A DNA stretch of 64,000 nucleotides from Bordetella genomosp. 13 (GTDB taxonomy: Bacteria > Pseudomonadota > Gammaproteobacteria > Burkholderiales > Burkholderiaceae_B): NCBI RefSeq assembly GCF_007679965.1, contig NZ_VEHL01000003.1, positions 62,001 through 126,000 on the forward strand, read 5' to 3'. Both the position numbers and the translations under genes were made by a program. How positions within the stretch are numbered: position 1 is the first letter of the stretch; every line of letters begins with the position of its first letter. Below the pieces are notes generated by a model. The model saw only the letters and a list, made by a program, of their open reading frames with translations. It ran no database searches and was not told the DNA's origin. Below, in pieces: positions 54,991 to 63,917 of the stretch.

Positions 54991-55938
54991 ATGCAGGTGA
55001 TCGATACCGCCGCCACGCGCGGCGCGCTGGCGTTCGAGACGGTGATTCCCGCCCTGCGCGACGCCTTCCTGGGCGACGTGGCCGTGCCGCCGCGGCACGT
55101 GCACGCCATCGAGTGCGACGGCGCGCATGGCACCTCGCTGATCATGCCGGCCTGGAACGCGCAGGGCTATTTCGGGGTAAAGGTCATCAACATCTTTCCC
55201 GGGAACACCCGGCAAGGCCTGCCCGGCCTGCATGCCACCTACACGCTGTACAGCGCCCGCACGGGCGTGCCGCTGGCGCAGGTCGACGGCGACGTGGTCA
55301 CGGCGTTCCGTACCGCCGGCGCGGCGGCGCTGGGGGCGTCCTACCTGGCGCGCGGCGACGCGCGCACCTTGCTGATCGTCGGGTCGGGTCGCATCGCGGG
55401 TCTGCTGGCCCAGGCGATGCGCGCGGTGCGGCCGATCGATCGGGTGCTGGTCTGGAACGTGCGACCCGCCGGCGCGCAGGCGCTGGCGCGGACGCTGGCC
55501 GCGCAGGGCACCGACGCCCGGGCCGTGACCGACCTGGAATCCGCGGCGCGGCAGGCGGACATCGTCAGTTGCGCCACGCTGTCCACCGAACCGCTGGTGC
55601 GCGGCGGCTGGCTGCGTCCCGGCACGCACCTGGACCTGGTCGGCAGCTTCAAGCCCGAGATGATCGAGGCGCACGCCGACTGCTTTGCCGGGGCGTCCGT
55701 CTACGTGGACACCGACGAGGCACCGACCAAGGCAGGCGACCTGCTGGCGGCCTTCGCGGCCGGCACGCTCGCGCGGGACGGGCTGCGGGGCACGCTGTTC
55801 GACCTGGCGGCCGGCCGCGCGCCGGGGCGCACAGAGGCGTCCGAGATCACGGTGTTCAAGGCCGTGGGCAGCGCGCTGGAAGACCTGGCGCTGGCTGCCC
55901 TGGTGTACGAGGCCGTGACACGCGCGAACGTGGGCTGA
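54991..55938 (+). CDS. Ornithine cyclodeaminase/mu-crystallin family enzyme
   Basis: A 315-residue NAD(P)-dependent enzyme. The family includes ornithine cyclodeaminase, pyrroline-2-carboxylate and piperideine-2-carboxylate reductases, and EutC of ectoine degradation; sequence alone does not choose among them. Seen: GYFGVKVINIFPGNTRQGLPGLHATY with the conserved Lys, AFRTAGAAALGASYLAR, a Rossmann loop GSGRIAGLLAQAM, and PGTHLDLVGSFKPEM. I start at ATG 54991, preceded by GGAG; the frame extends upstream but the family begins here. It points the same way as the ABC binding protein 251 bp downstream. Confidence 0.88.
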   Translation: MQVIDTAATRGALAFETVIPALRDAFLGDVAVPPRHVHAIECDGAHGTSLIMPAWNAQGYFGVKVINIFPGNTRQGLPGLHATYTLYSARTGVPLAQVDGDVVTAFRTAGAAALGASYLARGDARTLLIVGSGRIAGLLAQAMRAVRPIDRVLVWNVRPAGAQALARTLAAQGTDARAVTDLESAARQADIVSCATLSTEPLVRGGWLRPGTHLDLVGSFKPEMIEAHADCFAGASVYVDTDEAPTKAGDLLAAFAAGTLARDGLRGTLFDLAAGRAPGRTEASEITVFKAVGSALEDLALAALVYEAVTRANVG

Positions 55939-56189
55939 GGCGTGCGGCTTGCCTGGCCGGTCACCGCTGCCGCGCCGACGAAGGCGACGCTGGAACCCAC
56001 TCCCATGCGCGTGCGGCGGCAGAGAACCGCCGGCGGGGCGGGCGCGTCGGGACACGCGCCGCATGGAGAAGCTACGTGGCAACCCTGTGACGGAAGCCCG
56101 GGCCATTGAGGCACAATGAGGTTTTCTCCCCGCAGGGCGTGGCCGCCGGGCCGCTCCCGCCAAACGTCTTCAACCTCACCGGATTCTTC
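55939..56189. other. Intergenic stretch before LivJ-type gene
   Basis: A 251-bp stretch with no gene and no clear promoter. Composition is like the surrounding coding DNA. Confidence 0.3.
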
Positions 56190-57356
56190 ATGCCTCACGC
56201 GTTTGCCCGCCTTGCCGCCGCCGTCGCCGTCGCGCTTCCCGCCCTGTCCGCCCCCGTGGCCCAGGCCGAGGTGGTCATCGGCGTGAACCTGTCCACGACC
56301 GGCCCCGCCGCAGCCATCGGCATCCAGAGCAACAACGCCGTGCGCATGTGGCCGGCCACGCTGGGCGGCGAGCCGGCGCGCTACGTCGTGCTGGACGATG
56401 CCACCGACGTCAGCCGCTCGGTGCGCAACATGCGCAAGCTGACCGCCGAGGACAAGGTCGACGCCATCGTCGGGCCCAACACCACGGCCGCCGCCGTGGC
56501 GGGCCTGGACGTGCTCGCCGAGACGGGCACGCCGATGGTGGCGCTGGCCGCCTCGGCCGTCATCGTCGATCCGCAGACCGATCCCAAGCGCCACTGGGCG
56601 TTCAAGATGCCCCAGAACGACACGCTGATGGCGTCCGTGCTGGTCGAGGACATGAAACGCAAGGGCGTGCACACGGTGGGCTTCATCGGCTTCGGCGATT
56701 CCTATGGCGACAGCTGGTGGCAGGCGTTCAACGCGGCCGCGGGCGACAGCGTGAAGGTGGTGGCACAGGAACGCTTCCAGCGCACCGACGCCTCGGTGGT
56801 GGGCCAGGCGCTGAAGGTGATCGCGGCCAAGCCGGATGCCGTGCTGATCGCGGGCTCGGGCACGCCGGCGGCCCTGCCGCAGAAGACGCTGCTGGAGCGC
56901 GGCTACACCGGGGCCATCTACCAGACCCACGGCATCGGCACGCTGGAATTCCTGCAGGTAGGCGGCAAGGACGTCGAGGGCACGCTGTTTCCCACCGGCC
57001 CGGGCGTGGTCGCCCGCGAACTGCCGGACGCCAACCCGGTGAAGAAGGTGGCGGTCGAGTTCGCCGACCGCTACGAGGCCCAGTACGGCGCCAACACGCT
57101 CACGCAGTTCGCCGGCGACGCTTACGGCGCCTGGATGCTGCTGGATTCGGCCGTGGGCCGCGCCCTGAAGGACGGGGCCAAGCCGGGCACGCCGGAGTTC
57201 CGCAAGGCGCTGCGCGAGGCCCTCGAGACCACGCAGAACCTCATCGTGCCCAACGGCGTGCTGAACATCTCCACCAAGGACCATCAAGGCTTCGACGAAC
57301 GCGCCCGTGTCATGGGCGTCGTGCGCAGCGGCCGCTTCTCGTATGCTGCGCAGTAA
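56190..57356 (+). CDS. Periplasmic LivJ-type ABC substrate-binding protein, orphan
   Basis: A 388-residue type I periplasmic binding protein, the family that binds branched-chain amino acids, amides or aromatic acids. A signal peptide is clear (residues 1-26, RLAAAVAVALPALSAPVAQA, cleaved before EVVIGVNLSTTGPAAA). Later motifs: DDATDVSRSVRNMRKL, VDAIVGPNTTAAAVA and QFAGDAYGAWMLL. I chose ATG 56190 because it places the signal peptide at the start. No permease or ATPase of the Liv type lies beside it, so it must borrow a transporter encoded elsewhere. A terminator follows. Confidence 0.9.
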   Translation: MPHAFARLAAAVAVALPALSAPVAQAEVVIGVNLSTTGPAAAIGIQSNNAVRMWPATLGGEPARYVVLDDATDVSRSVRNMRKLTAEDKVDAIVGPNTTAAAVAGLDVLAETGTPMVALAASAVIVDPQTDPKRHWAFKMPQNDTLMASVLVEDMKRKGVHTVGFIGFGDSYGDSWWQAFNAAAGDSVKVVAQERFQRTDASVVGQALKVIAAKPDAVLIAGSGTPAALPQKTLLERGYTGAIYQTHGIGTLEFLQVGGKDVEGTLFPTGPGVVARELPDANPVKKVAVEFADRYEAQYGANTLTQFAGDAYGAWMLLDSAVGRALKDGAKPGTPEFRKALREALETTQNLIVPNGVLNISTKDHQGFDERARVMGVVRSGRFSYAAQ

Positions 57357-57402
57357 CGTGTAGTTACTTGGATCACGCCGCCCACGGCGGCGCTTCCCGG
57401 AG

Positions 57403-57429
57403 GAGGCAGGCGCGGACCTGCCTTCTTTT
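57403..57429 (+). terminator. Intrinsic terminator after LivJ-type gene
   Basis: AGGCAGG (57404-57410) pairs with CCTGCCT (57417-57423) around a six-base loop, then TCTTTT. It separates the orphan binding protein from the ehu-like operon. Confidence 0.8.
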
Positions 57430-57436
57430 GTGACAT

Positions 57437-57485
57437 TTGATTCGTACTCAAATTATTTGATGGGATATCATTTTGAGCGAATCAA
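57437..57485 (+). promoter_or_regulatory. AT-rich imperfect palindrome upstream of ehuB-like gene
   Basis: TTGATTCG (57437-57444) and CTCAAA (57447-57452) are mirrored by TTTGAG (57472-57477) and CGAATCAA (57478-57485), leaving a 19-base centre. The block is markedly A+T-rich for this genome. It is a candidate operator or promoter for the transport operon that starts 30 bp later. I could not fix a -35/-10 pair. Confidence 0.5.
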
Positions 57486-57515
57486 TTGCATGGCACATCA
57501 CGGGAGGAAAAGAAC

Positions 57516-58460
57516 ATGGCACCCTATGCCCACGCCGCGAAACGGCTCTTGCTGGCGGCAGGTCTGACGCTGGCCCTGGCCGCCTGCGACTCCGGCAGCG
57601 GTTCCAGCGACGGCGGCACCGCCGCATCCGGCAAGGCGCCCGCCGCCGGACAATCTGACGCTTCCGGCGGCGACACGCTGGCCGCCGCCCGTCGCGCGGG
57701 CACCCTCCGCATCGGCTATGCGAACGAAGCGCCGTACGCCTACATGGACAGCAAGGAGGCGCGCGTCACCGGCGAGTCCGTCGAAATCGCCCGCGTGGTG
57801 CTCAAGCGCATGGGCGTGAACGAGGTCGAGGGTGTGCTGACCGAGTTCGGTTCGCTGATTCCCGGCCTGCAGGCCAAGCGCTTCGACATCATCGCCGCCG
57901 GCATGTACGTCACGCCCACGCGCTGCGGCCAGGTGGCGTTCTCCAACCCCACCTACGGCGTGGGCGAAGCCTTCCTGGTGCAGAAGGGCAATCCCAAGAA
58001 TCTGCACAGCTACGAGGATGTGCTGAAAAGCGATGACGCCCGCCTGGGCGTCGTGGTGGGCGCCATCGAGGGCGAATACGCCGAGAAGCTGAAGATCCCC
58101 TCCGAGCGGGTCATCGTGTTCCCCGACGCCGTCAGCGCGCTGTCCGGTGTGCAGGCCGGGCGCGCGGATGCCTATGCCGGCACGGCGCTGACCATCGCCG
58201 ACCTGATGACCAAGGTGACCGACCAGCCGGTGGAGCGCGCCGATCCCTTCACCGATCCCGTCATCGAGGGCGCCGACGTGCGCGGCTACGGCGCCTATGC
58301 CTTCCGCAAGGAAGACCAGGCCTTCGCCGACGCCTTCAACGCCGAGCTGGGCAAGCTGATCGGCAGCGAGGAGCACCGCAAGCTGGTCGAGCCCTTCGGG
58401 TTCAGCCAGCAGGAGCTGCCGGGCGACGTGACGGCGGCCAAGCTGTGCGGCGCCAACTGA
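57516..58460 (+). CDS. Polar amino-acid/ectoine-type ABC binding lipoprotein (EhuB-like)
   Basis: A 314-residue solute-binding protein. A lipobox (LALAAC, C24) after a short hydrophobic signal predicts a lipoprotein anchored to the inner membrane. A low-complexity Ser/Gly linker (25-55) leads into a type II periplasmic binding fold: LRIGYANEAPYAYMD, FGSLIPGLQAKRFDIIAAGMYVTPTRCGQVAFSNPTY, GVGEAFLVQKGNP. These stretches are typical of the EhuB group for ectoine and hydroxyectoine, but related proteins bind other polar amino acids. Start ATG 57516 has GGGAGGAAAAGAAC upstream. First gene of a four-gene operon with two permeases and an ATPase. Confidence 0.85.
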   Translation: MAPYAHAAKRLLLAAGLTLALAACDSGSGSSDGGTAASGKAPAAGQSDASGGDTLAAARRAGTLRIGYANEAPYAYMDSKEARVTGESVEIARVVLKRMGVNEVEGVLTEFGSLIPGLQAKRFDIIAAGMYVTPTRCGQVAFSNPTYGVGEAFLVQKGNPKNLHSYEDVLKSDDARLGVVVGAIEGEYAEKLKIPSERVIVFPDAVSALSGVQAGRADAYAGTALTIADLMTKVTDQPVERADPFTDPVIEGADVRGYGAYAFRKEDQAFADAFNAELGKLIGSEEHRKLVEPFGFSQQELPGDVTAAKLCGAN

Positions 58461-58476
58461 GGGGGGGAGCAGGCAC

Positions 58477-59118
58477 ATGAATGACGACATTTCCATCCTG
58501 CAGCCGCTGCTGGAAGGCCTGGCGGTCACGCTGCAGATCACGCTGGGGGCGGCCGTGCTGGCCGTGCCGCTGGCGCTGCTGGCCGGGCTGGGCCGCATGT
58601 CGGGCAGCGTGCTGGTGCGTGGCGTATCGATGACCTACGTCGAGATCTTTCGCGGCACGTCGGCCCTGGTGCAGCTGTTCTGGTTCTACTACGTGCTGCC
58701 CATGTTCGGCCTGAAGCTGCCGGCGGTGCTGGTCGGCATCGTGGTGCTGGCCGCCAATGCCGGCGCGTACGGGGCCGAGGTGGTGCGCGGCGCCATCGTC
58801 GCGGTGCCGCAGGGCCAGCGCGAGGCGGCCCTGGCGCTGAACTTCACGCGCGGGCAGATCATGCGCCGCGTGGTGCTGCCGCAGGCATTTCCCGCCATGC
58901 TGCCGCCCGCCGGCAACCTGGCCATCGAGCTGCTGAAGAACACCGCACTGGTGTCGCTGATCACCATCACCGACCTGACCTTCCGCGGCCAGCTGCTGCG
59001 CAGCGACACGCTGCGCACCACCGACATCTTCGTGGCGATGCTGCTGATGTACTTCGCGGTGGCGCTGCTGATCACGGGCGGTGTCCGCCTGCTCGAACGG
59101 AGGTTCAAAGTCCGATGA
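58477..59118 (+). CDS. Polar amino-acid ABC permease (EhuC-like)
   Basis: A 213-residue inner-membrane permease with about five hydrophobic segments. The EAA loop contacting the ATPase is AVPQGQREAALALNFTRGQIMRRVVLPQAF; TYVEIFRGTSALVQLFWFYYVLP is the typical HisMQ-family helix pair. It starts 16 bp after the binding-protein gene and overlaps the second permease by four bases (ATGA), so the pair is translated together. Confidence 0.9.
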   Translation: MNDDISILQPLLEGLAVTLQITLGAAVLAVPLALLAGLGRMSGSVLVRGVSMTYVEIFRGTSALVQLFWFYYVLPMFGLKLPAVLVGIVVLAANAGAYGAEVVRGAIVAVPQGQREAALALNFTRGQIMRRVVLPQAFPAMLPPAGNLAIELLKNTALVSLITITDLTFRGQLLRSDTLRTTDIFVAMLLMYFAVALLITGGVRLLERRFKVR

Positions 59119-59786
59119 GCCCGATATTCGACTGGAGTTTCGCCCTCGAGATCCTGCCCACGCTGGCGCAGGCGCTGGTCATCACGGTGCAGGCCACGCT
59201 GATCGGCATGTTGGTGGCCGTCACGCTGGGCCTGGCGCTGGCGATGATGCGCCGCGCGCCATTGTGGATCGTCTCCGCGCCGGCCGCGCTGATCATCGAG
59301 TTCGTGCGCAGCACACCGCTGCTGGTGCAGATGTACTTCCTGTTCTACGTGCTGCCCGTCACCGGCGTCAGCCTGTCGCCGCTGACCACCGGCATCCTGG
59401 CGCTGGGCGTGCACTACGCCGCGTACTGCGCCGAGGTCTACCGCGCCGGCATCGAGGCCGTGCCGCGCGGCCAGGTGGAAGCTGCCACGGCGCTGAACCT
59501 GTCGCGCTGGCGCACGGCGGTGGGCGTGGTGCTGCCGCAGGCCATTCCGCCCGTGGTGCCCGCTCTGGGCAACTACCTGGTGGCCATGTTCAAGGACACG
59601 CCGCTGCTGTCGGCCATCACGGTGGTCGAGCTGCTGCAGCAGAGCAAGATGATCGGTTCGAGCACCTTCCGCTACACCGAGCCGCTGACGCTGGTGGGCA
59701 TCATGTTCCTGGTGCTGAGCCTGGCGGCCGCCTGGTGCATGCGCCGCGTGGAGAGCCGACTGAAACTGATTGGAGGAAAACGATGA
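59115..59786 (+). CDS. Polar amino-acid ABC permease (EhuD-like)
   Basis: Second permease, 223 residues, same HisMQ family. EAA loop: AVPRGQVEAATALNLSRWRTAVGVVLPQAI; family helix: EFVRSTPLLVQMYFLFYVLP. It overlaps the preceding permease by ATGA and the following ATPase gene by ATGA. It would form a heterodimer with the first permease to make the transport path. Confidence 0.9.
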   Translation: MSPIFDWSFALEILPTLAQALVITVQATLIGMLVAVTLGLALAMMRRAPLWIVSAPAALIIEFVRSTPLLVQMYFLFYVLPVTGVSLSPLTTGILALGVHYAAYCAEVYRAGIEAVPRGQVEAATALNLSRWRTAVGVVLPQAIPPVVPALGNYLVAMFKDTPLLSAITVVELLQQSKMIGSSTFRYTEPLTLVGIMFLVLSLAAAWCMRRVESRLKLIGGKR

Positions 59787-60553
59787 GCGCAAGCATCACG
59801 CTGAAGAAACTGACCAAGCGGTATGGCGACGTGGAAGTGCTGCGCGGCATCGATCTGGAGATTCCCGCCGGGCAGACCGTGTCGGTGATCGGGCCGTCCG
59901 GCTCGGGCAAGTCCACGCTGCTGCGCATGCTGATGACGCTGGACCGTCCCACCAGCGGCGAGATCGAGATCGATGGCGAGCCCATGTGGCACGACGCCAG
60001 CGGCAAACTGATGACGCCGCACTCGGCCCACGTGCGCAAGGTGCGCGGCAAGATCGGCATGGTGTTCCAGCACTTCAACCTGTTCCCGCACAAGACCGCG
60101 CTGGGCAACGTGATCGAGGCGCCCATCCATGTCGAGGGCCTCGGCCGCGACGAGGCCGTGGCGCGCGGCCGCGAGTACCTGGAACTGGTGGGCCTGGGCG
60201 ACAAGATCGATTCGTACCCCGCGCAGCTGTCGGGCGGGCAGAAGCAGCGCGTGGGCATCGCGCGCGCCCTGGCCATGCGGCCCGAGATCATGCTGTTCGA
60301 CGAGGTGACCTCGGCGCTCGATCCGGAGCTGGTCGGCGGCATCCTGCAGATCATGCGAGACCTGTCGGCCAAGCGCACCATGACCATGATCATCGTCACG
60401 CACCAGATGAAGTTCGCCGAGCGCTCGTCCGACCGCACGCTGTTCTTCGACCAGGGCAACGTGGTCGAGGACGCCGAGTCGGCCACGCTGTTCGCCTCGC
60501 CGAAGGAAGCGCGCACGCAGCAGTTCCTGCAGTCGGTGATCGAGGCGGAGTAA
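59783..60553 (+). CDS. ABC transporter ATP-binding protein (EhuA-like)
   Basis: A 256-residue ATPase driving the transporter. Walker A GPSGSGKST (about 35-43), Q-loop MVFQHFNLFPHKTALGNV, signature LSGGQKQR, Walker B IMLFDEVTSALD and switch His in IIVTHQMKFA are all intact. Start ATG 59783 follows TGGAGGAAAACG and overlaps the permease stop by four bases. It closes the ehuBCDA-like operon; the next gene is 259 bp away. Confidence 0.94.
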   Translation: MSASITLKKLTKRYGDVEVLRGIDLEIPAGQTVSVIGPSGSGKSTLLRMLMTLDRPTSGEIEIDGEPMWHDASGKLMTPHSAHVRKVRGKIGMVFQHFNLFPHKTALGNVIEAPIHVEGLGRDEAVARGREYLELVGLGDKIDSYPAQLSGGQKQRVGIARALAMRPEIMLFDEVTSALDPELVGGILQIMRDLSAKRTMTMIIVTHQMKFAERSSDRTLFFDQGNVVEDAESATLFASPKEARTQQFLQSVIEAE

Positions 60554-60812
60554 GCCGCGCGCGGCGCCTGCGCGGGACGTCGCCACGCGTGCGATGCCCG
60601 CGCACCCTGCTGGCTGAAAGGCCGCTGACGATCGCGTGCCTCTTGCGCGGGGAGGCTGCGCTCGGCGCCGCATACCCGTCCTCGCGTCATGGCGATGGGG
60701 CCTGCGTCGCAAACGCCCGGCTATGCTGGCGGCTTTGCGCCTCGCCATGTGCGGCTTCGGCACGGCGGGGCCGTTCACGGGCATCGCCCGGATTGCCACG
60801 CGCAGGAATCCC
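60554..60812. other. Intergenic stretch before the old-yellow-enzyme gene
   Basis: A 259-bp stretch with no gene that I can support; a GC-rich frame continues through it but lacks family resemblance. No strong promoter or terminator seen. Confidence 0.3.
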
Positions 60813-61922
60813 ATGAGTCTGCTCTTCTCGCCGATCACCTTCGGCAACGTCACGCTGGACAACCGCATCGTCATCGCGCCGATGTGCCAGTACTCCGCCC
60901 AGGAGGGCTGTGCCACCGATTGGCACATGATCCACCTGGGCCATCTGGCGCTGTCGGGCGCCGGTCTGCTTATCGTCGAGGCGACCGCCGTCGAGGCCGA
61001 TGGCCGTATCACGCCGGGCGACGTGGGCCTGTGGTCGGACCAGACCGAGGCCGCGCTAGCCAAGGTGGTCCATGCCATCCGCAGGCATTCGCCCATCAAG
61101 CTGGGCATCCAACTGGGCCACGCGGGCCGCAAGGCCTCCAGTCAGGCGCCCTGGGACGGCGGGCAGCAGATCCCGCTGGCCGAAGGCGGCTGGATCGCGC
61201 ATGCGCCCTCGGCCGTGCCGCACCTGGACACCGAGCTGCCGCCGCGCGCCCTCGATGACGACGGCCTGGCGCGCGTCAGGCAGGCCTTCGTCGACAGTGC
61301 GCTGCGCGCCGACCGGCTGGGCTTCGAGGTGATCGAGCTGCATGCCGCGCACGGCTACCTACTGCACGAGTTCCTGTCGCCGCTGGCCAACCGGCGCGAC
61401 GATCAGTACGGCGGGTCGCTGGAGAACCGCATGCGCTTCCCGCTCGAGGTCTTCCAGGCCCTGCGCGCGGCGCTGCCGGGCAAGACGCTGGGCGTGCGCG
61501 TGTCGGCCACCGACTGGGTGGAAGGCGGCTGGGATGCCGACCAGACCGTGGCGTTCGCCCATGCCTTGAAGGCGCTGGGCTGCGATTTCATGGACGCGTC
61601 CAGCGGCGGCGTGTCGCCCCGCCAGCAGATTGCGCTTGCGCCGGGCTACCAGGTGCCGTTCGCGCAGCGCATCAAGCGCGAGACCGGCTTGCCCACGATG
61701 GCGGTCGGCCTGATCACCGAGGCGCGGCAGGCCGAGCGCATCCTGCAGGAAGAACAGGCCGACATGATCGCGCTGGCGCGCGGCGTGCTGTACGACCCGC
61801 GCTGGGCGTGGCACGCCGCGGCCGAGCTGGGCGCGCAGGTGAAGGCGCCGCACCAGTACTGGCGCTCGCAGCCGCGCGACCAGAAGAGCCTGTTCGGCGA
61901 AACCCGGATCGGACAGCGCTAA
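60813..61922 (+). CDS. NADH:flavin oxidoreductase, old yellow enzyme (YqjM/NamA type)
   Basis: A 369-residue FMN-dependent ene-reductase that reduces activated C=C bonds with NAD(P)H. The YqjM subgroup is indicated by Cys25 in APMCQYS and by [24 protein letters not shown]. The substrate-binding histidines are in [10 protein letters not shown]; further family motifs are [21 protein letters not shown] and [17 protein letters not shown]. The natural substrate is unknown. Start ATG 60813 ([12 protein letters not shown]) has AGGA upstream. It converges on dut, with only 4 bp between the stops. Confidence 0.94.
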   Translation: MSLLFSPITFGNVTLDNRIVIAPMCQYSAQEGCATDWHMIHLGHLALSGAGLLIVEATAVEADGRITPGDVGLWSDQTEAALAKVVHAIRRHSPIKLGIQLGHAGRKASSQAPWDGGQQIPLAEGGWIAHAPSAVPHLDTELPPRALDDDGLARVRQAFVDSALRADRLGFEVIELHAAHGYLLHEFLSPLANRRDDQYGGSLENRMRFPLEVFQALRAALPGKTLGVRVSATDWVEGGWDADQTVAFAHALKALGCDFMDASSGGVSPRQQIALAPGYQVPFAQRIKRETGLPTMAVGLITEARQAERILQEEQADMIALARGVLYDPRWAWHAAAELGAQVKAPHQYWRSQPRDQKSLFGETRIGQR

Positions 61923-61926
61923 GGGC

Positions 61927-62376
61927 TCAGCCGCGCCCCGTGCTGCCGAAGCCGCCGGCGCCGCGGTCCGACGCGCCGAACTCGTCGACCACGTTGAACG
62001 ACACCTGCATCACCGGCACGATCACCAGCTGGGCCAGGCGGTCCATGGGCTGCAGCGTGAATTCGGTCGACCCGCGGTTCCAGGTCGAGACCATCAGCTG
62101 GCCCTGGTAGTCGGAGTCGATCAGCCCCACCAGGTTGCCCAGCACGATGCCGTGCTTGTGGCCCAGTCCCGAGCGCGGCAGGATCATGGCCGCGTAGCCG
62201 GGATCGGCGATGTGGATGGCCAGGCCCGTGGGCACCAGCCCGGTGGCGCCGGGGGCGAGGGTCAGCGGCGCGTCCAGGCAGGCGCGCAGGTCCAGCCCGG
62301 CCGAGCCGGGCGTGGCGTAGGCGGGCAGGAACTCGCGCATGCGCGCGTCCAGGATCTTCAGGTCGACGGAATTCAT
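61927..62376 (-). CDS. dut: dUTP diphosphatase
   Basis: Hydrolyses dUTP to dUMP, keeping uracil out of DNA and feeding thymidylate synthesis. The protein is 149 residues, the usual trimeric dUTPase length. All five family motifs are visible: [37 protein letters not shown] with the catalytic Asp, [12 protein letters not shown], and the C-terminal arm [13 protein letters not shown]. Start ATG 62376 ([13 protein letters not shown]) is standard, although its ribosome-binding site is weak. Confidence 0.96.
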   Translation of the reverse strand: MNSVDLKILDARMREFLPAYATPGSAGLDLRACLDAPLTLAPGATGLVPTGLAIHIADPGYAAMILPRSGLGHKHGIVLGNLVGLIDSDYQGQLMVSTWNRGSTEFTLQPMDRLAQLVIVPVMQVSFNVVDEFGASDRGAGGFGSTGRG

Positions 62377-62513
62377 GGTGTGGGGGGAACGGGGTAGGGC
62401 GGGGCGCGGTGCGCCGGGGGGCCAAGGGTACCAAAGAACTGGCTGGCATATCGCCGACATGCCGCTGGCTTTGGCGGCCCCTGTCTTTGGAGGCAAGGCT
62501 GAGCCGGAGGGCT

Positions 62514-63083
62514 TCAGTCGCCTTTGCGCACCAGCGATTCCAGCTTGCCGTACTGCGGCAGTGCGCCTTGCCGCGCCTTGGCGCGCAGCCCACGCGCGGC
62601 GCGGAACAACATGAACGACACGAATCCCAGGAACACCGCGGGGAAAAAGGCTTCGATCTCGTAATGCTCGCGGTTGATGGCCTCGAGCACGGTGGACACG
62701 GCATTCCAGGCCAGCAGCGCGGCCACGACGGTCAGCACGAAGGCGACGCGGCGATGCGAGGCCAGCTTGGCCAATTGCGCCGACGCCTCGGGCGAGCCCG
62801 CCGCGAAGCCGCCGGGCGTGCCGCGCGGCGGCCGGGGCACCGGCTTGGCGGCGGCCGGCTTGGTGTCGTTGCGGCCCCAGCCCGTATCCCACTGGCTGGC
62901 CTGCGGCCCGCCCGGCACGGCGTCGGGAAACTGCTGCTCCTGGTGGACGATGGCCTGGCGGCGAGTCTTCTTCTCGGCACGGGTGGGCTTGATGACCTGG
63001 CCGGGCGCCTGCATGCCGGTGCGGCCCAGCGCCTCGACGTAGCTGGCGAAGTCGCCGTTCTTGGGTTCTCCGGGCAATGTCAT
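62514..63083 (-). CDS. Two-helix membrane protein, unknown function
   Basis: A 189-residue protein not assigned to a known function. The first ~105 residues are soluble, polar and Pro-rich ([23 protein letters not shown], then [25 protein letters not shown]). Two transmembrane helices follow, at about 112-133 ([21 protein letters not shown]) and 143-162 ([20 protein letters not shown]), with a short basic tail. It starts 14 bp after the DedA-family stop, so the two probably form an operon, with DedA first. I cannot say more about its role. Confidence 0.8.
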   Translation of the reverse strand: MTLPGEPKNGDFASYVEALGRTGMQAPGQVIKPTRAEKKTRRQAIVHQEQQFPDAVPGGPQASQWDTGWGRNDTKPAAAKPVPRPPRGTPGGFAAGSPEASAQLAKLASHRRVAFVLTVVAALLAWNAVSTVLEAINREHYEIEAFFPAVFLGFVSFMLFRAARGLRAKARQGALPQYGKLESLVRKGD

Positions 63084-63097
63084 GGCAGGGATTCCGG

Positions 63098-63733
63098 TCA
63101 ATTGCCGCGGCGCTCGGCCACGGGACGGCGCTTGCGCATCAGCATCGACAGCAGGCCGCCGCCGATCACGATGGATGCCAGCACGCCGACCGCCAGCGTC
63201 AGTTGCTGGGCCTCCTGCGCGGCGCCCAGGCCGCGCGCGGTCAGGTAGCCGGGCGCCAGCATCAGCGGCAGCCACAGCACGGCCGACAGCACGTTGGCCG
63301 CCTGGAAGCGCCAGTGGTCCATGCGCATCACGCCGGCCACGGTGGGCACGGTGGAACGCAGCGGCCCCAGGAAGCGGCCGATCACCACCGAGGCGAAGCC
63401 GTACCGCCAGAAGAACAGGCGCGCCCGCGCCACGTTGGCGCGCTGGCGGTTCAGCGGCCAGCGGCGCAGCACGCCCGGCCCCATCCAGCGGCCGATGGCG
63501 TACGAGATGGCGTCGCCGACCACGGCGCCCGCCACGCCCCAGGCCAGGATGCTCCAGGGCGCCAGCGTGCCCGAGCCGATCAGGCCGCCGGTGATCAGCA
63601 GCAGGGCGGTCGCCGGAATGAACAGGCCGACCACCAGCAGCGATTCCCCCAGCGTCAGCAGGAAGGTGATCAGCCCCGCCCATTCCTGATTGGCCTGGAT
63701 GAAGTCGCCGATCTGTTCGATGTAAGTGTCCAT
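63098..63733 (-). CDS. DedA-family membrane protein
   Basis: A 211-residue polytopic inner-membrane protein of the DedA family, which has members implicated in undecaprenyl-phosphate and phospholipid movement and in envelope stability. Seen: [42 protein letters not shown], and the conserved [24 protein letters not shown] with the family's essential basic residues. The start [18 protein letters not shown] at ATG 63733 fits family members; longer frames lack resemblance. It is transcribed toward the two-helix protein and away from the partial gene at the right edge. Confidence 0.93.
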   Translation of the reverse strand: MDTYIEQIGDFIQANQEWAGLITFLLTLGESLLVVGLFIPATALLLITGGLIGSGTLAPWSILAWGVAGAVVGDAISYAIGRWMGPGVLRRWPLNRQRANVARARLFFWRYGFASVVIGRFLGPLRSTVPTVAGVMRMDHWRFQAANVLSAVLWLPLMLAPGYLTARGLGAAQEAQQLTLAVGVLASIVIGGGLLSMLMRKRRPVAERRGN

Positions 63734-63917
63734 ATGTGGGTGCAAAGCCTGAGCGTCCTGTATCTTAACGCCTGCCCGGAGGGGCCGCGCGGGGCGGCCG
63801 GCGGGCGCGCGCAAGGGAGTTCGCGGCGGGCCCGCGGCCGGGTGTAAAACACCCCCTGTCAGAGGGGTGTCGGGCGCCGCCCGCCGGATCCGGCGCATTT
63901 TCGGGATTGAAGTCTTC

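Noticed and set aside
57486..57515. TTG start for the EhuB-like lipoprotein
   Set aside because: ATG 57516 has a strong ribosome-binding site and places the lipobox Cys at residue 24; the TTG start would add ten residues before the signal.
61927..62892. A 321-codon version of dut
   Set aside because: The extra N-terminal part is Arg/Ala-rich antisense of the neighbouring gene; the dUTPase family starts at [10 protein letters not shown].
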